64,000 nucleotides of DNA from Pseudoips prasinana (taxonomy: Eukaryota > Arthropoda > Insecta > Lepidoptera > Nolidae): the NCBI GenBank assembly GCA_951640165.1, contig OX621236.1, positions 26,652,948 through 26,716,947 of the forward strand, given 5' to 3'. A program made the translations under genes and the position numbers. The notes below the pieces were generated by a model. The model saw nothing but the letters and a program-made list of their open reading frames with translations, ran no database searches and was not told the origin of the DNA. The first letter of the stretch is position 1. Each line of letters begins with the position of its first letter. Shown here one piece after another: positions 1 through 10,969 of the stretch.

Positions 1-480
1 AACCATGTTATAGAAAGTGTAGTGGAGAAATCCCAGCGATATGACTCTGTGGAGCTATTTACTTTGGGTCTCACGATGTGACTCCTTGCCATGCATACTG
101 ATTCTCTATAGACGGGAACTGCTACTGAACTAATTTAACATCACAATTTCCTTTAATGAAACGCCAATTTTCCATGTGTACATAGGTAGTTTGTTGGCAA
201 CATGCCGCAATGGAAATACAAATTTACTAACATTATATTAATTATGTAATGTGTAAGTAGTTTAATTAGTAGCCTATATGTTGGAGAGTACTTAGAATTG
301 GGTAATATTATTAATTTTGGTTAGGTAATAATTAATTAACTACTGCATTATTTGCAGTACATTTACATACGTTAATTTATTGAAATAGTATATGCATTTA
401 TGTTCATTAAAATTTTCACCTAGTAAAGATAAAGCTCCTGTAATAATATACCCATTCAGATTTACTTATTTAAATTATAA
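1..480. other. AT-rich sequence, no gene seen
   Basis: I see no reading frame with coding character, no terminal repeats and no repeat family that I recognise. The stretch ends where an RTE-type LINE fragment begins. Confidence 0.5.
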
Positions 481-483
481 TAA

Positions 484-1285
484 GTTCATCGTGGTCATGG
501 CTGAGGAAGACTATGGAAAGACTGATGAAATGTCTATGGAAGACCTCAGTACAAGTCTCACAACAAGGGGGTCTAAAAATGAACATGAACAAGACAAAAG
601 TCATGTCGCACGTCCATGTTGCACCCACTCAAGTGCAGGTGGGAGACTCTGTACTCGAAGTTGTAGACGTCTATATTTACTTAGAACAGACCATTCAACT
701 AGGAAAGTCCAACAAGTCCAAATAAAAACTTCGAGAAAGAGGTCAATCGTAGAATCCAACCCGGCTGGGTAGCGTTCGGGAAGCTACGTAATATCTTTTC
801 GTCCCAAATACCGCAGTGTTTAGAGCAATGGACAGGGATACTCCAAGCATAGCCTTGTCCATTGCTCTTTGGGTGACCTTGAGCCTTCTGATGAGGCCCA
901 TAGTAAGCGACCACGTCTCTGTTCCATAAGTCATCACTGGCAACACCCACTGGTCGAAGACTTCAAAGCGCAATCGAATCAAAAACGTCGAAATCCGCAG
1001 ACGAACCAAAGTAGCCGACATAGCCCAAAAAATTGCCAAACTGAAGTGGCAGTGGGCAGGGCACATAGCTCGTAGAACCGGCGGCCGATGGGGCAGAAAG
1101 GTTCTCGAGTGGCGAACACGAACCGGAAGACGCAGCGTGGGCAAGCCCCCTACAAGGTGGACCGACGGTCTTGCAAGGATCGCGGGAAGCCGTTGGATGC
1201 GGGCAGCGCAGGACTGGCCATTGTGGAGATCCTTGGGGGAAGCCTTTGTCCAGCAGTGGAAGTCTTTCAGCTGATATGATGAAGT
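484..1285 (+). mobile_element. RTE-type LINE, decayed 3' fragment with internal inversion
   Basis: The plus strand encodes pieces of the C-terminal half of an RTE-type reverse transcriptase. A FIVVMAEE block (the residues after the catalytic FADD) is followed, after a frame shift, by GLKMNMNKTKVMS, VGDSVLEVVD and YIYL. Near the end come GRWGRKVLEW, GRRSVGKPPTRWTDGL, SRWMRAAQD and SLGEAFVQQW, then a stop and a degenerate GAT tail. Between about 826 and 966 the reading switches to the minus strand (VFDQWVLPVMTYG, ETWSLTMGLIRRLKVTQRAM), so one internal block is inverted relative to both flanks. The copy carries frame shifts and is not functional. The 3' portion is the same family as fragments at 6.3, 27.5, 29.2, 32.6, 36.6, 43.2 and 49.1 kb. 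Confidence 0.85.
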
Positions 1286-1289
1286 AATT

Positions 1290-2765
1290 CCGAATAAACG
1301 ATAGTTCTAAAATGGATAGCTATGTTTCTAATATTGCATAAAATGTGTGAAATTTTGATACGATATTCTATTTACGCGGCTATACGTATAATCGGATACA
1401 GCTCTGACGCAATACTGGACATTAGATGGATTTCAAATAACTTACTTCCGTCTCGTAACAAATAAATAAAAGAAAAATTCATACAAACAGATTACTCTTA
1501 CTCTCTAAAGGAGATTTAACAAAAGGACAAAAAAAGGATAATAGGATTGTACGATTTTTCAATATCTTGTCTCTAAACACAGATAATATTATAAAGTTAC
1601 AAGTCAATCTACTATAGAATTAGATGAGGATAAAATAGACATATTTCAGAACCCGAACAGCTCATTTTCGCAACAACATACTTCCCGATTATTAAAAACA
1701 ACATTTTGTTGTAATAAAGAGTAAAAGGTTCTCCACAAATAAGTAATTGGAATGAGGGGAAGGGTAACCAAAAGGGTCATAATAACTGCTGCCAGTTAAT
1801 AAGTGTAAATTTTCTTTTATATTAAACCCAGAATTTCATGGGAAAGCGTGGGAATACAAAAGCCATAAAATGATTCTTCTTCACAGGAAGTTAACTTAGA
1901 CAAAAAACATTAACAATGAGTAGCTCCACAGTAATTAAATTAGTAGGTAGGTACTCGGAAGACAGTCGATATCTCCGTATTACTAACGCCATCTATCAGA
2001 AAGTTAAGATACTTTTTTAAAATGAAAACTTCTTTAGCGGCGTTGTGCACTTTTTGGGAATGGAAAAAAAATTTTTAAATTCCCTTTAGGACACGTGTCC
2101 TCATCGAATACTGTAAAACGAAGGGTCTTTATTTTATTCACTCTGGCCGTTTATATACTCACGTGGCCGCAGCATTTTTGAAGTGAAACCTTCTTTAGCG
2201 GCGTTTCCTTTTCTTAATTATGTTTGATTACATCATTTTTACAGCCGACTGCCTAACCATTTTTAGTTCTATTTTTAAAATTTATTCGCACCATATGGAG
2301 GGAAAAAATTAGTCTTTACCGCCCAAAGGTGGGAAGTAGCAACTTCCACTCGCTACTCGGATCAAATGAACTCTACTACACTACTAAAATAGTTTTCACT
2401 TCTATTGACGCTCCCCAAAGACTGCCCCGCATGTTTATTTTATACCTAACTGACGCTTGTCATTCAAACACCTTCACAATTCTGGGAATACTTACCGACA
2501 CCTGACATAGTAATAAAGTTGCGCTGAAAAATCGACGTTGGCAGTGACGTACTGTTCGGTAAATGTTACCGTACCGACCGGTTGATATCTTGATAGAACC
2601 CTTCTCAGATATAAGGCCATGCCAGATCAATATTGTACTCTCCAAACCTTATATTAAATGAGTTTTATCTAAATCATTTGAGCTGTTTTAGAGAACTATT
2701 GATCGATTATTTTAAAGTAGAATTTTTATTTATAATGCATTTAAGTGATATAGCGCTCAATCAGT
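1290..2765. other. AT-rich intergenic sequence
   Basis: No convincing gene. The phrase CTTCTTTAGCGGCGTT occurs twice in similar context (near 2030, and near 2195 with CCTTCTTTAGCGGCGTT), which suggests a worn repeat between about 2020 and 2210. I cannot define its ends. Confidence 0.4.
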
Positions 2766-2771
2766 TCGGTC

Positions 2772-2990
2772 CTCTTTATTATCGTATGGGCAGAGCCGCC
2801 CAGTAGGATTCTGATATGGCCCACAACTATTGTTAGCTAGCGACTACAATCGCGATTGACAACTTAACATGCCCTCCGAAGCTCAGAAATGTTTAGAAAT
2901 TTAACCACTTTGGCAGTCACCCATCTATAGACTGACAGCGTGCCAACCACTTACGGATCGTTGAGAGCAATTAGCCATGAAGATCGGTTT
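2772..2990 (-). mobile_element. 5S rRNA-like SINE, worn copy
   Basis: A diverged copy of the family described in full at 62,625-62,889. Recognisable blocks on the plus strand are TATCGTATGGGCAG, GCCGCCCAGTAGG, CATGCCCTCCGAAGC, GGCAGTCACCCATCTATAGA and CACTTACGGATCG. Sense is the minus strand. The middle has small deletions. Confidence 0.65.
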
Positions 2991-3269
2991 AAGCTTATAA
3001 AAGTCACAAGGTTAGAGTTCATGTACATTGTTGAGAAATAAAGTGGCATAACTAAACCTTCTATCAGTTGACTGACTGGAGCTTCGGTATGTACTGTCGC
3101 AATTCTCTCACAGTATTTACTGAAACTCCCAAACAAATGGCACACGCGAATCGAATGTTCATATTGGTGGCATAAGCCATTAATCGTGTACAAGATTTAA
3201 ACTGTGTCATCTCTTACTGACTTAACTTTTCCTACGAATACGCTTTGGTTGGCCGTATGACAGTTTGTC

Positions 3270-3504
3270 TATAGGGTATAGGCTGGTTGGTAAATACTTG
3301 CCTTTCACGCCGCAGATCATGGGTTCGATTTCCACCCAGGACTGATGTTTGTTAGCATGAAAATGTAGGTATGTATGTCCGGAGTCTGAGTGTAATTACC
3401 ATTATATATGTATTACATTAGTGATCTGGTTTCCATAGTTAAACCTCTGCTTAGTTTGGAATCAGATGGTTGTGTGTTAATAATGTCCCAGGATATTATT
3501 ATAA
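3270..3504 (+). mobile_element. tRNA-headed SINE
   Basis: The head has a Pol III B-box-like GGGTTCGATTTCC after GCCTTTCACGCCGCAG. The body has the family blocks GGTTTCCATAGT, CTCTGCTTAGTTTGG and ATCAGATGG, and the tail is TGTCCCAGGATATTATT. Better copies lie at 27,002, 59,158 and 61,462. The Helitron-like element at 3,520 starts just downstream. Confidence 0.8.
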
Positions 3505-3519
3505 AACAAAACTGTGTAA

Positions 3520-3832
3520 TCTATACATATAATAAAATCGTAGGAAGGTCAAAACTGTACATTGAATATTTTTTTAAAACGATACTTGGGGCGTGATCTA
3601 CAATCGATAGCGAAGCCAAAAATATAGTTTTTAGAATTTTTGTCTGTTTGTCTGTATGTATGTCCGGGCTAAACTCAAAAAGTACTGCATGGATTTACAT
3701 CAAATTTTGCATGAATATTACTGAGAGGTCGGGTCAACATATAGGCTACATATTATCACGCTATCACCTACGGGGGAGGAGCTGTGATCATTTATAAAGT
3801 TTAACGCGGGTGAAACCGCGGGGCACAGCTAG
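3520..3832 (+). mobile_element. Helitron-like non-autonomous element, long type
   Basis: It starts with TC after an A and ends with CTAG before a T, the A/T-flanked TC...CTRR layout of Helitrons. The 3' end has the GC hairpin GCGGGTGAAACCGCG just upstream of GGGCACAGCTAG. There are no inverted termini and no target duplication, as expected. Two relatives on the other strand lie at 31,186 and 31,593 and share the 5' start TCTATA and an internal TTGCATGAATATTACTGAG-like block. It encodes nothing, and mobilisation by an autonomous Helitron is inferred. It may belong to the lepidopteran LEP1-like group. Confidence 0.75.
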
Positions 3833-3839
3833 TCTCTTA

Positions 3840-5150
3840 CTAATAGAGTAACTTATAGAATTTACAACATTGAAAATAAAAAAAGAACAAAAATTATTAT
3901 TATTGTAAAATGTAACCAACCTCCGTATAACCAAAGGCTTTCTCATTTGTTTTTAATCTGACTCTAAAACATTTAAATTAAGTAGTAAAATAAGCAGACC
4001 AATTTGATAAATTTTAAATTAGCTGGCGCGTGAAACATTAAAATTCTTGCTGGCTTTTAAAAGTTATTTACACCGTTCGGGCGAAGCCCACACCAGTTTA
4101 TTGCAAACATTACTATGTAGGAAACACGAATAGATCTACTAATATTTATGTACGGGATATAAGGGAAAAGTAGTACGATGGATTTAGTACATGCTTCTAA
4201 ACTTTAGTGGTGGAATTTTATATTAGAATCGTCTGAGTTCTTATTTTTTGGTTTTAAGTACTTCCCAGTATTTAAATGCATCTAGATCCGAGTAGTTAAG
4301 CCTTTAAACCCTTCTTCAGGCTACTATTTATCAGAGACACTTCCAGCTTCGGGCATGACATTAATTCCCAGAATCTTCATACGATTTAGACGTCTAATTA
4401 AGAAAGAATTCAGAAATTTATATCTTATACCTATGATAATTGTCTCATTTAGTCTGCAGTGATGAGAATCCAGTTAAATTATATAAATGTGTGTGTCGGA
4501 TCGTTTTTAGGTAAAAAATTTATAATTATATGTAATGTATTTCACATTTTGCTTAAATTATATTAGAAGCTTTAAAACGCACCTCTGATTTCAGCGTGTT
4601 GTTTCGCTTTTAACGGTTAACGACATTTATTTCTGAAACACAGAATAAAAGATTACCTTAATAACATAAAATAATTTATTGCATGAAATGAGATACAAAA
4701 CGGCTATCTTATGATAATAATTATTCTTAGGGATAGGTACACAAAACTGACAGTCATAATAGTAACACGTCTTTTCCATATAGTAAAGGTGATAAAAGTT
4801 GACATATCAACATTTTATTTTAATACCTTCATAAACGATAAAAGTAAATTTATTGCGAACTTATCCGATTTGCCCCCTATAATCGTAGATCACCTTGAGA
4901 AATGTTTTGTATGTATGCAAATGTATTTTTACATTCGTACAAAATAGATGAAATTTGTCTCAAGGTCATTCATAGATGTTAGGTGTCTATCCTGAAACAC
5001 TCTAAAGGACTTCTTAATATTACTTTATATTTTTGACTAGAAGGCTGCGATTTCACTAGAGATGTGTGAAGATGTTAAGTTAAGCCTAACGAAACTGTGA
5101 AACAGAGCTATTGTTTCCATTATAGCTATATATACTATGGTTTCATATAA
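3840..5150. other. AT-rich intergenic sequence
   Basis: No gene supported. A short GC-richer phrase, CCGTTCGGGCGAAGCCCACAC, near 4075 may be a scrap of another Helitron-like 3' end. A 78-residue open frame at 4,711-4,947 has low-complexity AT-driven composition and no recognisable motif. Confidence 0.4.
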
Positions 5151-5152
5151 TA

Positions 5153-5385
5153 TAATATCCTGGGACATTATTCACACACGGCCTACATAGTTTGTACTAT
5201 GGAAACCAGATAACTGATATACTTTTTTCTTTTGGAAATACATACTTATATAGATAATTACACCCTGACACAGGACAAACAGACATGTTTATATACACAA
5301 ATGTCTGTCCTGGGTGGGAGTCGAACCCACGACCTCCAGCGTGAAAAGCAAGCATTTGCCAACCACGCCAACAGACCCGTCGATG
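5153..5385 (-). mobile_element. tRNA-headed SINE
   Basis: On the minus strand the head reads GGCGTGGTTGGCAAATGC with B-box GGGTTCGACTCCC and CCCAGGACAGACATTTGTG. The body includes AGTTATCTGGTTTCCATAGT and the tail TGTCCCAGGATA. The copy is close to full length, with an altered stretch around GCCTACATAGTTTG. Confidence 0.85.
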
Positions 5386-5539
5386 TAGCAGAAGTATATC
5401 ATAGTGCGAAGAAGAAATACACTTTATTGCACAAGGACGCTACATGGTACAATAAGCATATAATATCTTATATAATGCAGCCAATTACTGTCCCACTGCT
5501 GGACAAGGGACAAATGTTGTATTGTAAAAATTGTATTGT

Positions 5540-5990
5540 AAAAAACACACAGACAGTTTCGTACTTTTCGTTTTTCTAGATAGTAAATAGCCTTAGTTTA
5601 GTCGTTAGTTATTTTTGTAATCTACATTTATTTGAAATTTCATAGTGTTATTCTCACAATTGATTTAATACTAATAATATATTAATTAATTAATCTAAGC
5701 TTAATATAATCCTGTATCTGTTTCACTTATAATTAGAATTGCTTTATTGTAAAATATTATTATTAATTTTTATTATTGTATCTCTAGAATTTAATTTTAA
5801 TGTATTGTAACAGTAGTTTGTTAGCTAACTATCTCTTTGTTTTTTGTTCACATAATTCCTTATATTATTGCATGTGGTGTTAGCCTATAATTGGTTGTTG
5901 CACAAAGAAAATATCTAAATATGTCTATACCATATGTTATGAATTGTGTAAGCGAACGTTGATTGACCTAATAAATAAATAAATAAATGT
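5540..5990 (+). mobile_element. Possible LINE 3' UTR with (AATA)n tail
   Basis: AT-rich sequence ending in CCTAATAAATAAATAAATAAAT at 5,966-5,987, which looks like the short tandem tail of a LINE. I cannot place the upstream edge, and no coding part remains. Confidence 0.4.
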
Positions 5991-6215
5991 TCTTGATGAC
6001 ATGTGAAGTCTGCCAACCCGCAGTAGGCCAGTGTGGCAGATTACACATTACATTTGGAGAACTATCCGACATGTTTCTTCACAATTTTACATTATTTCTA
6101 ATTCAAACATCTATGCGAAAAGTCAGGGATGCACCACGTCGGGTTTGAACTCGAGACCACTGACATCTTTTAGGTAACCCAAAGTGAACAGTATGAGAAA
6201 TCTTTACCTTTAACA

Positions 6216-6274
6216 AAAATCATAATTATACCAGCCCAAAGAGGACGTCTTTGGGCTGGTATAATTATGATTTT
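6216..6274. repeat. Perfect 27-bp inverted repeat (hairpin)
   Basis: Arms 6,216-6,242 and 6,248-6,274 match perfectly with a 5-base loop, GGACG. The right arm begins inside an RTE 3' end read on the minus strand (GGACGTCTTT-GGCTGG), so the hairpin looks like a rearrangement of that LINE tail rather than an element of its own. Confidence 0.85.
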
Positions 6275-6575
6275 ACTCCTGAGTAAAGTCCTCCCTAAAG
6301 CTCTGCACAATTGCCGGTCTTGCGTTATCCGCATCCAGCGGTTTACAGCGAATAAAGATCATCGGTCCATCATGTAAGGCGCCTACCAAAGCAGCGTTTT
6401 CCAGTACGTGGACGCCACTTAGGAACCTTTCTCCCCCAGTGGCTGTCTTAGACTATGTGCCCTGCCCACTGCCACTGCAGCTTGTAATTTCTTCGGGCTA
6501 CGTCGTTTAAATCATTTCAGTGAACGACCAAGTCTTTGTTCCGTAAGTCAACACTGGTCGAAGTCTTTCTACTTG
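6243..6575 (-). mobile_element. RTE-type LINE, decayed 3' fragment
   Basis: On the minus strand it carries the family's terminal block: CGCTGGATGCGGATAACGC, the Q-D-R-x-x-I-V coding region and a GGGAGGAC relic of the FVQQW end. Further upstream (right) are pieces matching the GHIARR and GRWGRK region. It has many stops and small gaps. It ends at the hairpin at 6,216-6,274, which replaces the expected GAT tail. Confidence 0.75.
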
Positions 6576-6596
6576 AGACACTCGTTCAACTGCCTC

Positions 6597-6840
6597 GTTG
6601 GTCTAGCGGTAGCGTGTTCACCCGCAGGGAACGAGGTCCAGGGTTGAAATCGCGGGTCCGGCCAAAAGTGATTTTGGGCCTTAGGGGAGCACGTAAACGT
6701 TTGTCCTGTACCGGACCTCTTTCCGGTCGTGTCGCTATGCGGCCCATTGGATCATGAGAGTGATGGAATAGGAAGTGCACCTGTGTTTGCGCACACACTT
6801 GTGTCCTATGATATGTTCCGCGCAGATGGCTAATCTCTAT
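6597..6840 (+). mobile_element. tRNA-related SINE head fused to another repeat
   Basis: The start, GCCTCGTTGGTCTAGCGGTA, matches a Pol III A-box, and GGTCCAGGGTTGAAATC resembles a B-box. Downstream the sequence changes to CGGTCGTGTCGCTATGCGGCC and CGCGCAGATGGCTAATCTC. The latter matches, inverted, a phrase near 62,190-62,250 (GCGGCCAGTCTCAATAGA, TTTGCGCGGGACATATCC). Boundaries are uncertain. Confidence 0.45.
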
Positions 6841-7265
6841 TGAGACTGGCCACCTTGGCCGAAATTCGGCTAGGAGGACATTATTACTTGAGACACTGCA
6901 GTATTTTGGACGAGAAGATATTACGGAGCTTTAACAGAGACCGTATATTTACTGCATCTGTCACAAGTACCTGGCACACATCTAGCTCACGTCCTTTGCA
7001 TGTATTTTTCACTCACATATCTCGCTTTGTTGCATGTACGAATACCATCCGACGCTAGAGGCTAGGAAAATAAAGCGATAAAAATAACAAAACAACAATT
7101 TTCCTAACCTCCTACAGCTATTGGGCTTTTATTAGCTTATAAAACTTCTGATTAATCGTTGTCCTTGTGAAATGAAATGAACCTTATATCAGCTAAAGTA
7201 ATATAACCTTAATTATATTGTATGTTTCTAGTGTTGTATGCACGTCAAACCAACATTAACTAAAA

Positions 7266-7545
7266 GCCGGCCAAGTGTGAGTCGGACTCGCGCACGAAGG
7301 GTCCGTAGCACTATCTATAAAAACGAGCAAAAAATTGACGTTTGTTGTATAGGAGCACCCTTAAATATTTATTGTATATGTTCTATGTTGTTATAGCGGC
7401 AACAGAAATACATCATCTGTGAAAATTTCAACTGTCTGACTATCATGGTTCATAAGATACAGCTTGGTGACAGACGGCCAGACAGACAGCAAAGTCTTAA
7501 TAATAGGGTAGGTTTTACCCTGTGGGTATGGAATCCTAAAATGGG
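7266..7545 (+). mobile_element. CCGGCCAAGTG interspersed repeat
   Basis: About 280 bp, also present at 40,443-40,713. Shared landmarks are GCCGGCCAAGTG, GTCGGACTCGCGCACGAAGG, GAAATACATCATCTGTGA, TTCAACTGTCTGACTATCA, GGTGACAGACGG and a terminal GGGTATGGAATCCTAAAA. In the other copy the ends AGG(A)TTCCGTACC and GGGTACGGAGCCCT form a short imperfect inverted repeat. I know this family as common in Lepidoptera but cannot assign it to a class with certainty. Confidence 0.7.
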
Positions 7546-7549
7546 GTGA

Positions 7550-8080
7550 TAAGACTGATAAATCAACAAAAGTTGAAATTGGAATTTATCCACAGAGCAA
7601 ATACAGTTTAAAACCTTCAGTCCTTAAATTCCCGTTTGTATAAATGATTACATGACGTACCTCGCAAATATTAATGTACACGCAGAATTAAATGGATTTT
7701 ATTCCACAGGGAATGTTACCACCAGCCCATTTTATTTGAAATGAAGGTTCGTTACATGAGTTAAATCACTCAAAAGTTCTCTGTTTTAATTAAACTTGAA
7801 CTTAAGCCATATTAACTATGGAATATCGAATTTGACAGTTGAATGCGAAGTGTTGCGGTAAGACAAATGGTCGGGGCACGGCGGCGGGATGGTTTCAAAT
7901 AAGGCCCTGTGTACATTAAACTCAAGGTGACACGGCGTGGATACAGTTACGTATATTAATAGCGCCGGGAGAAATTAATGTTCTAATGAATGGCAAACTA
8001 AGTAATGTTAGTAGCATCAATATATATACAGCTCTAAAATATGTAATCGGCTTGTTTTTCGTCGTTACATTATCACACTA
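7550..8080. other. Intergenic, nothing recognised
   Basis: Unique-looking AT-rich sequence. No reading frame of note and no repeat ends seen. Confidence 0.4.
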
Positions 8081-8081
8081 A

Positions 8082-8258
8082 TCACACTAATAATATAAAG
8101 GCGAAAGTGTGTGAGTGTGTATGTATGTTACTTCTTCACGTCTAAACGGCTAAAGCGATTTTAATAAAATTTAGTATGGAGTTAGCTGACATCCTGGATT
8201 AACGCATAGGCTATAATTTGTAAAGTTTAACGCGGGTGAAACCACGGGGCACAGCTAG
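8082..8258 (+). mobile_element. Helitron-like element, short type
   Basis: Starts TCACACTAATAATATAAAGG after an A and ends GGGGCACAGCTAG before a T. The body has the family landmarks ACTTCTTCACGTCTAAACGG, AGCGATTTTAATAAAATTT and GGAGTTAGCTGACA. The sub-terminal hairpin CGCGGGTGAAACCACGG is slightly mismatched. A second copy follows directly. Confidence 0.8.
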
Positions 8259-8426
8259 TATTATAAATGCGAAAGTTTGTGAGTGTGTATGTTTGTTACT
8301 TCTTCACGTCCAAACGGCTGGAGCGATTTTAATATAATTTGGTTTGGAGTTAGCTGATACCCTGGATTATCACATAGGATATAATTTATAAAATTTTATG
8401 GGGGTAAAGCCGCGGGGCACAGCTAG
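8259..8426 (+). mobile_element. Helitron-like element, tandem second copy
   Basis: It begins at the base after the CTAG of the first copy, reading TATTATAAATGCGAAAG, and ends GCCGCGGGGCACAGCTAG before a T. It lacks the first ~10 bases of the family 5' end, so the pair is a head-to-tail fusion of a full and a slightly trimmed copy. The two differ at many sites, so this is not a simple recent tandem duplication. Confidence 0.75.
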
Positions 8427-8429
8427 TTG

Positions 8430-9214
8430 TATATAATTTTATAATATACAAAAATAGCGAGTGAAATAGAAAGCGAGCATTCGGAACTGTACATATTGGC
8501 GAAGCTGACTATACAGTCGCGTTCATTAGTCCAATAACACTTTCAAGGAATAGTATTAACATTCGGATATCACTCATATCCTTTAAAATCAATATATTTA
8601 TTCACAATCGCAAGCAACTCATCGAGAATAAATTTGGAACTGGTCAGGAACTTATTTTGTTATCTATTTTAATCGACTTCAAAAGAACTATGTAGGTTAT
8701 CAATTCTATATCACATTTGTTTGTAGTTCGATTTAAATGTTTAAAACTTTGTTTTAAAATTATTTTTTGTAGTGAAACGTTGAAGTCAGTCCTATGTTTT
8801 TTTTTATGATAATTATTTTTTGATAATTATAATGTACCTTTACGATAAACTGTGTAATACTTTAAGCTGCTTGCATTAAAAACACAATTATTATAGATTG
8901 GTTTGGCATCATGGGAGCAAAAGGTTAAAGAAGCAGTGTCCAATGAGAACATAATCTTTAATCTGCAGTAATGAAGGCTATACTCAAGGAAATATAATCT
9001 CTTGACTCGTACAGAAATGGCTGGATATAACGTTTATAGTTGGACTTAATCTCGGAGGTAATAGTCACTGTTGGTACTACGAGAAATGACAGGCGACATC
9101 TGCTTGTCATGGCTCAGCTCACCGCTGGTCTGTTGCGCTGAAAGGGTCTTTAGAGCTTAACTATGTCGTCTTAACTAGAACGAAACGAGTTAAGCCTTAC
9201 GTACATATAAACAA
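8430..9214. other. Intergenic, nothing recognised
   Basis: AT-rich sequence with no supported gene or defined repeat. Confidence 0.4.
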
Positions 9215-9300
9215 CTAGATGTGCCCCGCAGTTTTACCCGCGTTAAACTTTATAAATTACTAGCTGTTACCCGCGACTTCATCCGCGACAATTTTGAATG
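9215..9300 (-). mobile_element. Two Helitron-like 3' ends, truncated
   Basis: CTAG at 9,215-9,218 followed by ATGTGCCCCGCAGTTTTACC is the minus-strand 3' end of the short family. A second end, CTAGCTGTTACCCGCGACTTC, starts at 9,260 and looks like a related family. Neither has a recognisable body. Confidence 0.55.
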
Positions 9301-9739
9301 ATGACCAATGTAACCTACAACAATAAGTCCTAAATACACTCTTAAAAACTGTAAAATAAATGTGAATAAATAAAGAAGGGCCGTTCATTAAAATTCTGTA
9401 TGCCGTATCTGTCAGTTTGAGAAATAATCCAATTAAAATTAATAGTGATACTAAAGTCTACAGGCTCATAGTTTCAAGTTATGTTTTAGGTTCAATACTC
9501 AGAAAAAAAGAATTAACGCAGACGCAACAGAAAAAAACACGGCCTTTTAAAGCATATTTTCATAATAAAAGTTTAACTGACTCACTAATTAACACATATG
9601 TATATTTTTCCGGACTATTTTCCATTGGCCTAGAATTTTTGTAATTTGGCACCAAGAGATAAAGGAAAAAAAGAGAAAACTATAAATTTTTGATACATGT
9701 CATTAGCTGTCAAGCAGTCTCCACGTAAAATTGAGCTTC

Positions 9740-10300
9740 TTACTCTGTAGGACCAAAAGTATACACACGCAAGAGATGTCAAAATAGGCATGATAGTATA
9801 AATAAGCATATAATGTTTGTTAGAAAAAATATTCATAATTATAAAAAGAAAAGTGAACTGCATAATATAAATACTAGGAATAAAAACAAACTAGCCATGC
9901 CAGGCTTTAGAGTAAGCAAAACTAATAAATCATTTTTAGGAAATTGTATTAGGTTTTATAACAAGCTTCCTACTCAAATTACTGATCTGCCTGACACAAG
10001 TTTTAAAACACATATTAAACGTATACTTATGGCTAGGGGTTATTACAGCACTAAAGAGTACATCGATGACAAAGACGTCTGGCTCTCACTTCCTACCTGC
10101 ACATTGCTCGCTGGAGATCTTGTAGCCATATAGACATGACTGATCTGCTGTGTTACGTGAACTATCTGTAAATGATTGCTATCATATACTTAATTTAAAA
10201 TTATTGACTCTGTCTCAAAATGAATAATGTTATTGTTTCAAAGTTTTTCTTTTGTATACCTAAATATAATCTAAAATAATAAGCATTCAGACAACCGATC
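9740..10300 (+). mobile_element. LINE reverse transcriptase, C-terminal fragment and 3' UTR
   Basis: An open frame ending at the stop at 10,131-10,133 encodes about 106 residues: NTRNKNKLAMPGFRVSKTNKSFLGN, IRFYNKLPTQITDLP, FKTHIKRIL, GYYSTKEYI. This is the region after the RT domain in many jockey/CR1/Daphne-group LINEs, where an (I/L)xFYNxLP motif precedes FKxxLKxxL. The catalytic domain is missing, so this is a 5'-truncated copy. Downstream to about 10,300 is an untranslated AT-rich 3' end. Confidence 0.7.
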
Positions 10301-10358
10301 GAGCATATATTGTGTTTGCCTACTAAATAATTACTCTAATTGGACCAAATCCCGTGTT

Positions 10359-10840
10359 CATGCCCGCTTGAGTATGTTTCGCCGGACCGTCTCAACTGGG
10401 TCGTGTTGAAACCGGTAGTAGATGAACCCACTGAGTTTGTTTCGCTGGGTCTTCTCAGTTGGGGCGCATTGGATCCGGTGGTAGCATTAAAGCGCGACCG
10501 TCGTTATTAACACAAGGTCCGTCATAATAATAATACCTTTAATATAGACAGAACCATTGACAATATGTAGTAAAAATATTAGACTTAAACTAGATAATTA
10601 AACATAATCTCTTGACAATAACTTGATACGAGCTAGCTAAATATCATTTCTGTAATAAAATAAATTTTATAAATGTTTTCATACAAGATGTACCTAAATA
10701 TCTATGTTACTAGAAATAATATCTAATGTATACAACTATATTACTACAAACATGTTCTGACTATTTACAAGCGCTTTTTTAAAGTCTACGTGAATAAAAA
10801 CCTTTTTTTTAATTTTATTTTATTTTATATATTAATTCAC
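10359..10840 (+). mobile_element. LINE-like 3' element with (TTTTA)n tail
   Basis: About 480 bp starting CATGCCCGCTTGAGTATG and ending in AAAACC, a T run and a TTTTA-rich tail. A second copy at 26,359-26,844 starts at the same base and differs at only a handful of sites by eye, so both are young. Worn copies lie at 24,884-25,150 (minus) and 62,270-62,552. The phrase CTGAGTTTGTTTCGCTGGGTCTTCTCAG is typical of C-terminal LINE ORF ends in Lepidoptera. No RT domain is present. Confidence 0.7.
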
Positions 10841-10900
10841 TTCTAATCTACCCTACATGATAAGAGCATGAAAAAATAAAATATTAATATAGTATAATTC

Positions 10901-10948
10901 TTTTTTATTATTATTATATTTAATATAAAATATAATAATAATAAAAAA
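10901..10948. repeat. AT-rich perfect hairpin, 21-bp arms
   Basis: Arms at 10,901-10,921 and 10,928-10,948 are perfect complements with a 6-base loop. They are built from TTATTATTATT and its complement, so it may have grown from an ATT microsatellite. Confidence 0.7.
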
Positions 10949-10969
10949 TATGATTTTATAAAATCATGC

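Noticed and set aside
743..1144. 133-residue minus-strand frame that looks RT-like in the middle
   Set aside because: Only the inverted block is truly in sense on the minus strand. The flanking residues are antisense translation of the RTE fossil, so it is not a gene.
3300..3350. tRNA genes at the SINE heads
   Set aside because: B-boxes are present, but every copy is joined to the same SINE body and lacks a complete acceptor stem.
5232..5579. 115-residue frame containing GGSRTHDLQREKQAFANHANRP
   Set aside because: That motif is the translated head of the tRNA-like SINE (B-box region) and recurs at every copy in this phase, for example 59,051-59,290. It is not a protein gene.
10901..10948. 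AT hairpin as a regulatory or origin element
   Set aside because: It is made of ATT/AAT microsatellite units, and nothing else supports a function.
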